This document shows, one piece after another, positions 48,497 through 57,601 of a stretch of 64,000 bases of DNA; positions within the stretch are counted from its first letter, which is position 1; the number at the start of each line of letters is the position of its first letter. Made by a program: the position numbers and the translations under genes. The notes below the pieces were generated by a model. It was given only the letters and a program-made list of their open reading frames with translations. It made no database searches and was not told where the DNA came from. This stretch comes from Bdellovibrio sp. ZAP7 (GTDB taxonomy: Bacteria; Bdellovibrionota; UBA1018; CAIMNF01): NCBI GenBank assembly GCA_945874535.1, contig CAMCGZ010000006.1, positions 1 through 64,000 of the forward strand, in the 5' to 3' direction.

Positions 48497-49029
48497 TTGA
48501 GGATCAAGTTATCATGAAAGCTTTGAAAAACAGAGAGATCTCGTTCGAAGCTGCCGGTCGGACCGACCAAGACCAGGTCGTAAATGCAAGACGGGGATTT
48601 GACGATGGTGATCTTGAACTTCCTAGCCTCACCCGAATACATTCCCTCCGCAACGGTGCTCAGCGCCGGGAATCCGGACAGTGTGTGCGGGGTTTCAGAC
48701 AGGACATGAAGTCGGTCCCATTGGGAGAGCAGGGTCTGCGTCACCGACTTCAGGCTCTCACGATTTCTCTTCTTTGAGCGGTCACACACTGAGTTGATCG
48801 AAATGACCGCGGAAGTATCCGGCGACTTCCAGGCGGCGTCTGGAATGTCTGTATGGCTTTGCGCCGAACTCTCGATTTCGAGTCGTTTCCAACCTGAGGT
48901 GCTGTCAGGCATCCCGCTTGTCGGAGAATTGACAGCCTTCTCTTCCAAAGGTCTGACCGTTCCCACCAGGATGCTGCATCCAGAGGACCACATGGCGAGG
49001 ACGAGTAAGCAAGAGCAGAGTGATTTCAT
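48493..49029 (-). CDS. Hypothetical lipoprotein co-transcribed with mlaEFD
   Basis: ATG at 49029; lipobox LVLAMWSSGCS; stop overlaps mlaE start. Confidence 0.7.
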   Translation of the reverse strand: MKSLCSCLLVLAMWSSGCSILVGTVRPLEEKAVNSPTSGMPDSTSGWKRLEIESSAQSHTDIPDAAWKSPDTSAVISINSVCDRSKKRNRESLKSVTQTLLSQWDRLHVLSETPHTLSGFPALSTVAEGMYSGEARKFKITIVKSPSCIYDLVLVGPTGSFERDLSVFQSFHDNLILK

Positions 49030-49170
49030 GTGTTTACAAGATCGTAGGGCAAGGGAGTCTGAAATTGAAAGAGAAAAAATGAAAAACTTCCGGAATCTGG
49101 ATTGCGACCGGGAGGCAGATACTGCCACAATGGGAAACAAGTACCTGGGCAATTCACGACTAGGAAGGGA

Positions 49171-51945
49171 GTGATCGGTACGGTGAGTGACATCAAGAAG
49201 CCACACAGGGTTTGGATCGGACTCGGCGCGCTCTTTGCGCCTGTGTTTTGTCTTGCCATGGAGTTCGACGGATCGGTCGAACTGGCCAGCCAAGCTTCTT
49301 ATTCCCGACTCAAGATCGCTCTCGACGAGTCTTTCCGGCCGCGGATCGAAAGCGGACAACAAGGTTTCAAAATCGTCATTCCTGCCGCAACCCTCATGGA
49401 TCTTGGCGTTCCTTTCGGCGCCGAGGAGAAATTCAATGACTTCCTGAAGGGGATCTCCGATGAGCGACTGGTTCAGCTGAAGGTCCGGGAAAAAGAAGAC
49501 TCGCTCGTGCTCGAGGGAAAGTACCGGTTTCCGACCGGATCCAAAGCATTGGCTCGACCGGCAATGGAGCATTTCGACTTCCGCAGAGACGATCAAGGCA
49601 AGTTCGTCGTCGATTTCTTCTACCGGAAAGGGCCCACCCGCGGTGATGTCGAGCGTGAGACCCGGGCGCGCGAACTGGCCCGTCTTCAAGCTGAAAGAGA
49701 AGCGATTCGCCGCAGGGAAGCCGAGAAAAAAGAGAGTAAACGGAAGCGCATCGAGGACGGAAGGAACGCTCTCTTGTTTTGCGAACGCCCTTTCAATCGT
49801 CAGAGCACGGTTTTTCTGAGATTCCGTGCCGAGCATTCCGCTTTGGACCTTTCCAACTACTTTCCCGAGAAAATCCCCGATCATCGTTACGAGTATCCCG
49901 AACCGAAAGGGGCCGGGGAAGAGTTCGACATGATCCGCCTCGCACTCAAGCTGAGCCGCGAAAACCAGCATGCGCTTTCTATCAAGACTGTCGAATTTCT
50001 CGATAAACAGTATCCGAAGTCACGCTATCGCAATGAAATGGCCTTTTTGAAAGCCAACGCCTATTTCAGGTTGGGTCTCGAGGATCAAGGCCGTGATTTG
50101 ATTCGTGACATCGCCAAGCGGGCGAAGGGAACCGAGGTGGGTCTCCAGGCTTCCGGATTCATCGCTGCGCAGAGCTTCCAGAAGAAAGAATGGCTTTCGG
50201 CACTCGAGAGCTTCCTCGCACTTAAAAAAGAGATGCCGAAACATCCACTGCTCTGGCTTTTCCGTTATGGAATCGCGGAGTGTCTCTACCAGATCCGGCA
50301 GTCTGAACAGGCGATCGAGGAGTATCAATGGCTGGCTCAGAACGCACCTAAACCGGAAGTCCGTGCTGAAGCCGCATTCAAAGCGGGAGATGCCCACTTT
50401 GAAAGAGGTCAGTACGCCCAAGCCGCAACGTCTTACGAAGCTGCAGTGCGCAAGCACAATAAAGAATTGCCCCACTATCCACTGGTTCTCCTGAATTTGG
50501 GGGAGAGTTACTTTCAGTTGGAGGAATCACAGAGATCTGTGGGGGTGTACAAGCGGTTCATCGAGATTGCGCGGAATCAACCCTCTGCCTGGAAAGCCAG
50601 TCTGCGGATCGCCGAAATCACCGCGATGAATGAGCATGTCAATTCGAGGGCGGAAGGGGCCTTGATCGGCACGATCAATCAGTACCCGCTGTCTCCCGGT
50701 GCGCTGGTGGCCCGGCTGCGCCTTTTGCCTTGCGGGAGTCACGGGGGTTTCGATTTACCTGCTGCCGAGCGCTTCATTTCCTCTCCTGAGGTGAAGAATT
50801 TCTCCGGTGAAGGGGCCGTTTATGACGGTCCATTCCGGGATCTGGTCGCATTGACCGAGGTCCGGATGCTGATTTCGTTCCATGAGGATTTGAAAGCGGT
50901 GGAAAAAGCGCTTGAGCATTTGCGGGCCAATCCCGGCGTGGATACCCGGAAGATGATCGAACAGGCGATGATCGGGGGAGTCAAGAACCTCATTGAGAAA
51001 AAAGTCGCCGAGAATGATCCATTCGGTGCGATTGCGTTGTACGAGAAGTACGGCGACTTTCTGCCCTTGCCCGCCCACGATCCTTTGGCGGACGAATTGA
51101 AAATGAAGATCGCAGCTTTTGCAGCCGAGCGGAACCTCACCACTTTGGCCAAGAAGATCATCGAACCCTTCCGTCTGATGAACGAGGCGAGTCAGCGCGA
51201 GGTGATCGCCGCGATCGAGAAACGGCTGACGCTCGAGGGGGCTGAGGATCAGGAATCCCGCAGTCTGATTGAGGCCAAGACCCTCTGGAACAGTCCCGAA
51301 TTTAAGCTGGAGGATGCCAAATCGGTCGAGTATTTGACGGGTAGACTAGCTTTCGTCCGGGATGGATCGAAATTCGCAGTCGAACGGGATCTGATTCTGG
51401 GGCTTTTGCACTGGAAAAAGAAGGATTCTGCCAAGGCGGGGATTCTTGCAGGCAAGGTGGTCGATTCCTCATCCGGACTCGGGAAGGCGGATCGGTGCCG
51501 GATCCTCGGCTGGGCAGGGGATGTTGCGATAGAGGCACAGGACCTTGAATTCGCTGAGAAAGCTTATCGAACTGGAAAAAAGCTCCGGGAACAGGTGGGA
51601 GCGACCGAAACCGGAACACTCGGGATCAAGCACCTCGGGGCCTTGCCTTCGTTGGCCTACTTCGTGCTTCAGTTGGGAGAAACCCTCGAAAAGCAGGAAA
51701 AATGGAAAGAAGCGGTTGCGCTTTACTCCGAAGCCAGTGAAAATAAAATCGGGGGAAATCGGGTGCTTTATGCGCATGCCCGGGCTCTCTTGAAAGACGG
51801 TGGAAAAGATTCCAGGATCGCAGCCAGTCGCTCACTCGAAAAGATTCAACAGAGTCAGGAAGATGATGTTTGGAAAAAATTAGCGAAGGATACGCTAAGT
51901 GAAATTGCCAAGGAGGGCAAAGTCGATGAGAAACGAAATCCGTGA
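49171..51945 (+). CDS. Large exported TPR-repeat protein at the head of the flagellar operon
   Basis: Signal-type N-terminus (VWIGLGALFAPVFCLAMEF); repeated TPR helices (e.g. AIEEYQWLAQNAPKPEVRAEAAFKAGDAHFERGQYAQAATSYEAAVRKHNKELPHYPLVLLNLGESYFQLEE); start codon uncertain (GTG 49171 or 49183). Confidence 0.8.
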   Translation: MIGTVSDIKKPHRVWIGLGALFAPVFCLAMEFDGSVELASQASYSRLKIALDESFRPRIESGQQGFKIVIPAATLMDLGVPFGAEEKFNDFLKGISDERLVQLKVREKEDSLVLEGKYRFPTGSKALARPAMEHFDFRRDDQGKFVVDFFYRKGPTRGDVERETRARELARLQAEREAIRRREAEKKESKRKRIEDGRNALLFCERPFNRQSTVFLRFRAEHSALDLSNYFPEKIPDHRYEYPEPKGAGEEFDMIRLALKLSRENQHALSIKTVEFLDKQYPKSRYRNEMAFLKANAYFRLGLEDQGRDLIRDIAKRAKGTEVGLQASGFIAAQSFQKKEWLSALESFLALKKEMPKHPLLWLFRYGIAECLYQIRQSEQAIEEYQWLAQNAPKPEVRAEAAFKAGDAHFERGQYAQAATSYEAAVRKHNKELPHYPLVLLNLGESYFQLEESQRSVGVYKRFIEIARNQPSAWKASLRIAEITAMNEHVNSRAEGALIGTINQYPLSPGALVARLRLLPCGSHGGFDLPAAERFISSPEVKNFSGEGAVYDGPFRDLVALTEVRMLISFHEDLKAVEKALEHLRANPGVDTRKMIEQAMIGGVKNLIEKKVAENDPFGAIALYEKYGDFLPLPAHDPLADELKMKIAAFAAERNLTTLAKKIIEPFRLMNEASQREVIAAIEKRLTLEGAEDQESRSLIEAKTLWNSPEFKLEDAKSVEYLTGRLAFVRDGSKFAVERDLILGLLHWKKKDSAKAGILAGKVVDSSSGLGKADRCRILGWAGDVAIEAQDLEFAEKAYRTGKKLREQVGATETGTLGIKHLGALPSLAYFVLQLGETLEKQEKWKEAVALYSEASENKIGGNRVLYAHARALLKDGGKDSRIAASRSLEKIQQSQEDDVWKKLAKDTLSEIAKEGKVDEKRNP

Positions 51946-52876
51946 AAACACCAGTGTCAGCACCCAAGCCATTTCGCCAGAAGGCTATCCTTTAGCGGGT
52001 AAGGTGCAGGCACTGCCAAGTGTGGATCGTCAGTACAACGAAGTTTTGGGTCTCGCAGAGACCGTCGCTCGCAGCAAAGCGAGTATCTTGATTCTCGGCG
52101 AATACGGGACAGGTAAGCGCTCTATCGCTCGATTCATCCATGACCGGAGCTCGCGTTCCAGTCGTCCGTTTTTCATGATGAACTGCCGTGAGACGGCACT
52201 TGGCGATCAGGAAGTGCTGTTTCAGTCTCTGGTGGAGCAAGCCCGTGGAAGCACCCTAGTCTTCGCCGAGATTTGGAAGTTGTCTCCCGCTGTTCAACTG
52301 CGTTTGCTCGATTTGATTCAAAGCGGAGCCGACATCCGGATCATCGCGACCAGTTCCCGCTCCGTTGCCAATCTCGTGCGGAATGGTGAATTTCGTGAGG
52401 AGCTTTATCATCGCCTGAATGTGGTGAACATGAAGGTTCCCAATCTTCAGGAACGGCTCGGAGATGTCGAGCTCCTGGCCCAGTCCTTCGTGGCGAAGTG
52501 GTCCGAGTCCCACTCGCGCCCGGGTCTCAAGCTTTCTGAAGAGGCCATCATGCTTCTCAATTCTCACCGTTGGCCCGCTAACATCCGTGAGCTCGAAGGA
52601 GTTTGTGAGCGCGCTGTGCTTCTTGCGCAAGGGTTCGAGATCCGTGCCCGCGACATTCAATTCCAGACCACCGGAGAGGGTAGGCCCACTGCCGAGGCTT
52701 CCGGATCGGCTTGGAAGCCCGGGAAGACACTCGATGAGATCGAGCGCAATGTGATCCTCGAGGCGCTGAAACACTTTTCCGGAAATCGCACACATACTGC
52801 CAAGGCTCTCGGTATTTCGATCCGGACGCTCCGTAACAAACTTGCTGAATACCGGGTCATGGGGATCCGGGCTTGA
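51926..52876 (+). CDS. Sigma54-activator-like (FlbD/NtrC-type) AAA+ regulator with Fis-type HTH; lacks GAFTGA and Walker B Asp
   Basis: ILGEYGTGKRSIARFIHDRS Walker A, STLVFAEIWKLSP degenerate Walker B, REELYHRLNVV, HRWPANIRELEGVCERAVLL, FSGNRTHTAKALGISIRTLRNKL. Confidence 0.87.
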   Translation: MRNEIRENTSVSTQAISPEGYPLAGKVQALPSVDRQYNEVLGLAETVARSKASILILGEYGTGKRSIARFIHDRSSRSSRPFFMMNCRETALGDQEVLFQSLVEQARGSTLVFAEIWKLSPAVQLRLLDLIQSGADIRIIATSSRSVANLVRNGEFREELYHRLNVVNMKVPNLQERLGDVELLAQSFVAKWSESHSRPGLKLSEEAIMLLNSHRWPANIRELEGVCERAVLLAQGFEIRARDIQFQTTGEGRPTAEASGSAWKPGKTLDEIERNVILEALKHFSGNRTHTAKALGISIRTLRNKLAEYRVMGIRA

Positions 52877-52886
52877 GGAGAACTGA

Positions 52887-53300
52887 ATGAAAGGTCTTTT
52901 CGATCCCACCATCAATGCCCTGAATCAGAATCTGAATCTCAGACTCGAGAATCAGAATGTGATCTCGGCCAATATCGCCAACGCCGATACCCCGGGGTAC
53001 AAAGCGAAGGCGGTCAGTTTCGAGCATGCGATGCGGGATGCGATGGACCTCAATGACAACGTCAAGCTCGAGTCCACTGATTCCAACCATTTCGGCTCCA
53101 AGGGACCGGAAGGGGTGACTGCCGATGTCTATGAGAATCCGAATGGTGTGGAATCCCTCGATGGAAACACGGTGGACCGCTCCGCGGAAATGGCGAAGAT
53201 GAAGGAAAACCAAATCCTGTACAATGCATCGGTGGAGTCTCTCAGGAAGAAGCTCGGGATGCTGGAGTACGGGATCACTGAAGGGGGAGGGAATAAATAA
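52887..53300 (+). CDS. flgB: Flagellar basal-body rod protein FlgB
   Basis: LENQNVISANIANADTPGYKAKAVSFE. Confidence 0.94.
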   Translation: MKGLFDPTINALNQNLNLRLENQNVISANIANADTPGYKAKAVSFEHAMRDAMDLNDNVKLESTDSNHFGSKGPEGVTADVYENPNGVESLDGNTVDRSAEMAKMKENQILYNASVESLRKKLGMLEYGITEGGGNK

Positions 53301-53722
53301 TGGCTGATTTTTTCTCGTCCATGAGGGTGAGTGCCACAGGCCTCGATGCCCAGATGAAGCGGATGAATACCATTTCATCCAATATCGCAAACTCCGAGAC
53401 CGTCGGATACAAGCGGAAGGACGCCGAGTTCACCGCAACCGCGGACCGGGAAACCTTTGGTGAGATCCTGAACGACAAAGTCGATCAGGCAGTTCAGGGA
53501 GTTCTGGTCACTGACATTCGTGAGGACACCCGTCCTGCGCGGATGGTGTACAAACCGGACGATCCTCGGGCCAATCCGGATGGATATGTCGAGATGCCGA
53601 ATGTCAATCCGGTGCAGGAAATGGCGGACATGATCAGTGCTCAGCGTTCCTATGAAGCGAACGTCACCGCTATCGGAGCGGCGACCCAGATGGCCAACAA
53701 GGCTCTGGAACTCGGTCGATAA
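53300..53722 (+). CDS. flgC: Flagellar basal-body rod protein FlgC
   Basis: MKRMNTISSNIANSETVGYKRKDAEF...VNPVQEMADMISAQRSYEANVTAI. Confidence 0.95.
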   Translation: MADFFSSMRVSATGLDAQMKRMNTISSNIANSETVGYKRKDAEFTATADRETFGEILNDKVDQAVQGVLVTDIREDTRPARMVYKPDDPRANPDGYVEMPNVNPVQEMADMISAQRSYEANVTAIGAATQMANKALELGR

Positions 53723-53742
53723 ACGGTGAGAGGGGATAAACG

Positions 53743-54084
53743 ATGAACTCGATCCAGAATAACCTGAGACAGATGGATCCCGATCTGGGGCTGATCCGTG
53801 AGGATTCCATCTCGATCCGGCAACCGGGTGTCCAGGCGCCTGTCCCCGGTGCGGATCCCAAGGGAGCCGGGTTTTTTGAAACGCTTGCGAAGTCGATGGA
53901 GGAGGTCAATTCCGACCAAGTCCAGGCGGATGTCGCAATCAAGGACCTCGTGGCTGGACGTACCAAGAATATCCATGAGACGATGCTTCAGGTGCAGAAG
54001 GCTGAATTGTCTTTGAAGACCATGATGCAAGTCCGGAACAAGATTCTCGAAGCATACAAAGAAATCATGAGGATGCAGGTATAG
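53743..54084 (+). CDS. fliE: Flagellar hook-basal body protein FliE
   Basis: Position between flgC and fliF; IHETMLQVQKAELSLKTMMQVRNKILEAYKEIMRMQV. Confidence 0.94.
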   Translation: MNSIQNNLRQMDPDLGLIREDSISIRQPGVQAPVPGADPKGAGFFETLAKSMEEVNSDQVQADVAIKDLVAGRTKNIHETMLQVQKAELSLKTMMQVRNKILEAYKEIMRMQV

Positions 54085-54085
54085 T

Positions 54086-55780
54086 ATGGAATTCTTTAAT
54101 CGGATCAGAACGCAACTCAAGGAATTCGTCGAGGGACTCTCCACCAGCAAGAAGATGGCTCTCGGGATCACCGGGAGCATCATCGGAGTGGCTCTGGTGG
54201 CCATTTTCATGTGGGCCGGGAAGCAGGGTTATCAGCCTGTGACCTACGGCAATTTGAACGCCGAAGACTCCGCGAACATCATGAGACTTCTCCGGGAGAA
54301 GAAGATCCCTTTCCAAGTGGATACGACCGGGAAACAGGTCATGGTTCCGCCGGAATACCTGCACGATCTCCGTCTCGAACTCGCCATGCAGGGGATGCCC
54401 CAGTCCTCCGGAGTGGGCTACGAATTGTTCGACAAACAGTCTTTCGGAACCACGAGTTTTCTGAACAAGGTGAATCAGAAACGTGCGCTCGAGGGAGAAC
54501 TCATGCGCTCGATCAACTCCATCAAGGGAGTGAAGAGATCCCGGGTGCATCTGGCGGTGCCTGAAAAAACCGCTTTCGTCGAAGACCAGAAGAAATCCAC
54601 GGCATCAGTAGTTCTCGATCTCGAGCCGGGGACTCTTCTGAATGAGAAGCAGATTTTCGGGATCAGTCATCTGGTTTCTGCGGCAGTGGAAGGAATGGAC
54701 ACTTCGAATGTCGTGATCCTCGACTCATTCGGGAAAGAGCTCTCGAAAAACGCGCATGACTCCATCGTGGGGCTCACTACCGAACAATCCGACTTCAAGC
54801 GCCGCTTGGAGGAGGATTACCAGCGTCGGGTCGAGAGCATTCTCTCCAAGGTGGTGGGTGAGGGGCACGTCAAGGTTGCGATTTCGGCCGATCTCGACTT
54901 CTCGACAGTGACCGAACAGCAAACCATTCTCGATCAGGATGGGGCCACGGTCCGCTCCCAGCAGAAGACCAACGAGACCATGGACGGCAGCCGTCCTCTC
55001 GCATCCGGAGCGCCCGGTGCCACCTCGAACACTCCGGGAGAACAACCCGGTGTCGTGGCTTCGAACTCGATCCGGAACAACACCGCCAAATCCAACGAAA
55101 TCGTGAATTACGATATTCCGAAGATCGTCCGGAACACCCAGAAGCCTACGGGTTCGGTGCGGAAACTCTCGGTGGCGGTCCTGGTGGATGGAAAGCAGGT
55201 CAGGAGCCCGGCTGGTGCGGATGGCAAGGTGGAAACCAAGACCGAAGCTTGGTCTGCTGAAAAGATCAAAGAATTCGAAGCCTTGGTTGTGGGAGCTCTT
55301 GCGCTAGACCGGAAGCGCGGTGACAATCTCGAGATCAAAAATATCGACTTTGTTCCCGAGGACTTCGAAGAAGCCCAGAGGATTCTCGACGCCACCGCGT
55401 CTCGCGGTTACATCCAGAGTCTCATCGTTTACGGTGTGATCGGGTTGATCATCCTCCTCTTCTTCTTCCTCGTGGTCCGTCCGTATGTCCGGTGGATCAC
55501 CGAGAATACGACCGATAGCGTCGATACCTTCTTGCCTCAGACCATCGAGGAGCTCGAGAAGATCCAGAAGAGCAGTACACTTGCCCAGCTTGAAGAAGTG
55601 GTACCGGATCTTCCAGACCGTCTCGACCCCGAAAAAGTGGAAGGTGAGATGATCCGTGAAAAAATCGTAACCTTGGTGGATAATAATCCTCAGAAGGCCT
55701 CTTTGATCCTGAAGGAATGGTTGGTCCAGAAGCCGATCAAAGAACCGGTAGGGGATAAGGGCAAGTCAGCGAGTGCTTGA
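54086..55780 (+). CDS. fliF: Flagellar MS-ring protein FliF
   Basis: MRSINSIKGVKRSRVHLAVPEKTAFVEDQKKSTASVVLDLEPGTLL; two TM segments. Confidence 0.96.
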   Translation: MEFFNRIRTQLKEFVEGLSTSKKMALGITGSIIGVALVAIFMWAGKQGYQPVTYGNLNAEDSANIMRLLREKKIPFQVDTTGKQVMVPPEYLHDLRLELAMQGMPQSSGVGYELFDKQSFGTTSFLNKVNQKRALEGELMRSINSIKGVKRSRVHLAVPEKTAFVEDQKKSTASVVLDLEPGTLLNEKQIFGISHLVSAAVEGMDTSNVVILDSFGKELSKNAHDSIVGLTTEQSDFKRRLEEDYQRRVESILSKVVGEGHVKVAISADLDFSTVTEQQTILDQDGATVRSQQKTNETMDGSRPLASGAPGATSNTPGEQPGVVASNSIRNNTAKSNEIVNYDIPKIVRNTQKPTGSVRKLSVAVLVDGKQVRSPAGADGKVETKTEAWSAEKIKEFEALVVGALALDRKRGDNLEIKNIDFVPEDFEEAQRILDATASRGYIQSLIVYGVIGLIILLFFFLVVRPYVRWITENTTDSVDTFLPQTIEELEKIQKSSTLAQLEEVVPDLPDRLDPEKVEGEMIREKIVTLVDNNPQKASLILKEWLVQKPIKEPVGDKGKSASA

Positions 55781-55793
55781 GGAGAGATGACTC

Positions 55794-56810
55794 ATGTTGG
55801 AAGTCCAAGCCTATGAACAGCTTTCCGGGATCGAGAAGTCGGCCATTCTGCTGAACGTTCTTGGAAACCGGGTGACCGCCGAGATCTTCAAGCATCTGCG
55901 GGACAACGACGTCAAGCGCCTGGTCACAGTGATGGGACAGGTCGGCAAAGTGCCGATTCCGATCGTGAAGCAGGTATTGGACGACTTCTATGTCGAGATC
56001 TCCGAAGAGGAACAACTCATCTTCGGTCACGCGAGCGGAAAGGACTTCATCCTCGAAACTTTAGGTGAAGAGCGCGCCAAGACCGTACTCGGTCAACTGG
56101 CGGTGATTGAAGGCAGCCGTTCACTCGAGGCCCTCGAACTCGTCGATCCTCGGACTCTTGCGAACTTCCTCGTCAACGAACATCCTCAGACCACTGCGGT
56201 GGTTTTGGCCCACTTGACTCCCGACAAGAAGTGCGACGTGCTGAAGAAGCTTCCGGAGCCGGTACAGACCGAAGTAGTCCTCAGGATCGCGAATCTCGAC
56301 TTCATTTCGCCTTCGTTGCTCTCCCAAGTGGATGAAATCCTGAAACAGGAATTGGCAACCCTCGGTTCCATCGATACCCAGCAACTCGGCGGGGTTTCAC
56401 CGATAGCCGAAATGCTCAACGTCATGGACAAGGGTACCGAGCAGGGCATCATGTCCCGGGTCGAGGAACGCGATCCTCAGCTCGCCGAAGAGATCCGCAG
56501 GCTCATGTTCGTCTTCGAAGACATTGTTTTCATCGACGATCGAGGCATGCAGACCCTCCTGAAAGAGGTTCCGAACGACAAACTCACGGTGGCGATGAAA
56601 ACCGCTCCCGAGGAGATCAAAGAGAAGATTTTCAAGAACATCTCCAAGCGTGCCGCGGATCTCCTTCGCGAAGATCTGGCCGCCATGCCACCGGTTCGGC
56701 TTTCCGATGTGGAAGCGGCCCAGCAGGAGATTGTCAACGTGGCCAAGCGTCTTGAGAATGAAGGCAAGGTGATCATCAGCCGTGGCGGTGGAGAGGATGC
56801 CCTCGTCTAA
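55794..56810 (+). CDS. fliG: Flagellar motor switch protein FliG
   Basis: NEHPQTTAVVLAHLTPDKKCDVLKKLPEPVQTEVVLRIA; IFKNISKRAADLLREDLAAMPPVRLSDVEAAQQEIV. Confidence 0.96.
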   Translation: MLEVQAYEQLSGIEKSAILLNVLGNRVTAEIFKHLRDNDVKRLVTVMGQVGKVPIPIVKQVLDDFYVEISEEEQLIFGHASGKDFILETLGEERAKTVLGQLAVIEGSRSLEALELVDPRTLANFLVNEHPQTTAVVLAHLTPDKKCDVLKKLPEPVQTEVVLRIANLDFISPSLLSQVDEILKQELATLGSIDTQQLGGVSPIAEMLNVMDKGTEQGIMSRVEERDPQLAEEIRRLMFVFEDIVFIDDRGMQTLLKEVPNDKLTVAMKTAPEEIKEKIFKNISKRAADLLREDLAAMPPVRLSDVEAAQQEIVNVAKRLENEGKVIISRGGGEDALV

Positions 56811-57601
56811 TGGAGAGTGGAAACGGGAATCCGAATCAAAAAAGATTCCAGACCGGTGTGGTCGATACGCGTTCTGTCGAGATTAAGCCTTTCAAACCCA
56901 GAAATTTGAGTGAATCCAATCCCGCTGATTACCGCGATGTCAAAAAGCGTTTCGGGACTCTTGCCAATACCGATTCCGGAACCTCCTCTCGCTTCAATCT
57001 TCATCCGGCAGCGAAGAAATTGCTCGGTGTTGAAAAAGAAGAGCGATCCCACATCGAGGGCATGGTCAGAGCCGAGGTGGATACCCGTCTCGAAGAATTG
57101 AGAGAAGAGGCATTCCAGAAGGGGCTCGAAGAGGGTCGGGTAGAGGGAAGGGCTCTCGCCGAACAGGAACACCGTTCGAGAATGGAGCCTCTCCAGGAGC
57201 GATTCTCGGGATTGATCGCGGAATTCGAAGGGATGAAAAAGGAATTGCACGCAGCGAACGAGGCATTCCTGATCAGTCTCGTGTTTCAGGTCGGGAAACA
57301 GGTGCTCATGCGTGAACTCCAGACCGATCGCGAATATGTGAAGCGTCTGACCTCCCACGTGGTTGAAAAGGTCGGTGCTAAAGACCATATCCGGATCCGT
57401 GTGGGTCGTCAGGACGCAGAGGTCCTAGAACAGATCAAAGAGCACCTCAAGATTCAATTACCGGACCTGAAAAACATCCAGATCGATGCGGTGGATGATC
57501 TTCCGCTGGGCGGGTGCAAGGTCGAGACCGATCTGAGCCGGATGAACGCCAGTGTGGAAACCCAACTTGCGGCCATTGAAAAAGCCCTGGGTGAGGCATG
57601 A
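56810..57601 (+). CDS. fliH: Flagellar assembly protein FliH
   Basis: Position between fliG and fliI; FQKGLEEGRVEGRALAEQ and VGRQDAEVLEQIKEHL...IQIDAVDDLPLGGCKVETDLSRMNASVETQLAAIEKAL. Confidence 0.92.
   Translation: MESGNGNPNQKRFQTGVVDTRSVEIKPFKPRNLSESNPADYRDVKKRFGTLANTDSGTSSRFNLHPAAKKLLGVEKEERSHIEGMVRAEVDTRLEELREEAFQKGLEEGRVEGRALAEQEHRSRMEPLQERFSGLIAEFEGMKKELHAANEAFLISLVFQVGKQVLMRELQTDREYVKRLTSHVVEKVGAKDHIRIRVGRQDAEVLEQIKEHLKIQLPDLKNIQIDAVDDLPLGGCKVETDLSRMNASVETQLAAIEKALGEA

Noticed and set aside
49030-49971. N-terminal extension of the 492-aa minus ORF 48493..49971
   Set aside because: Lipoprotein signal starts at 49029; the extension is antisense to the TPR protein
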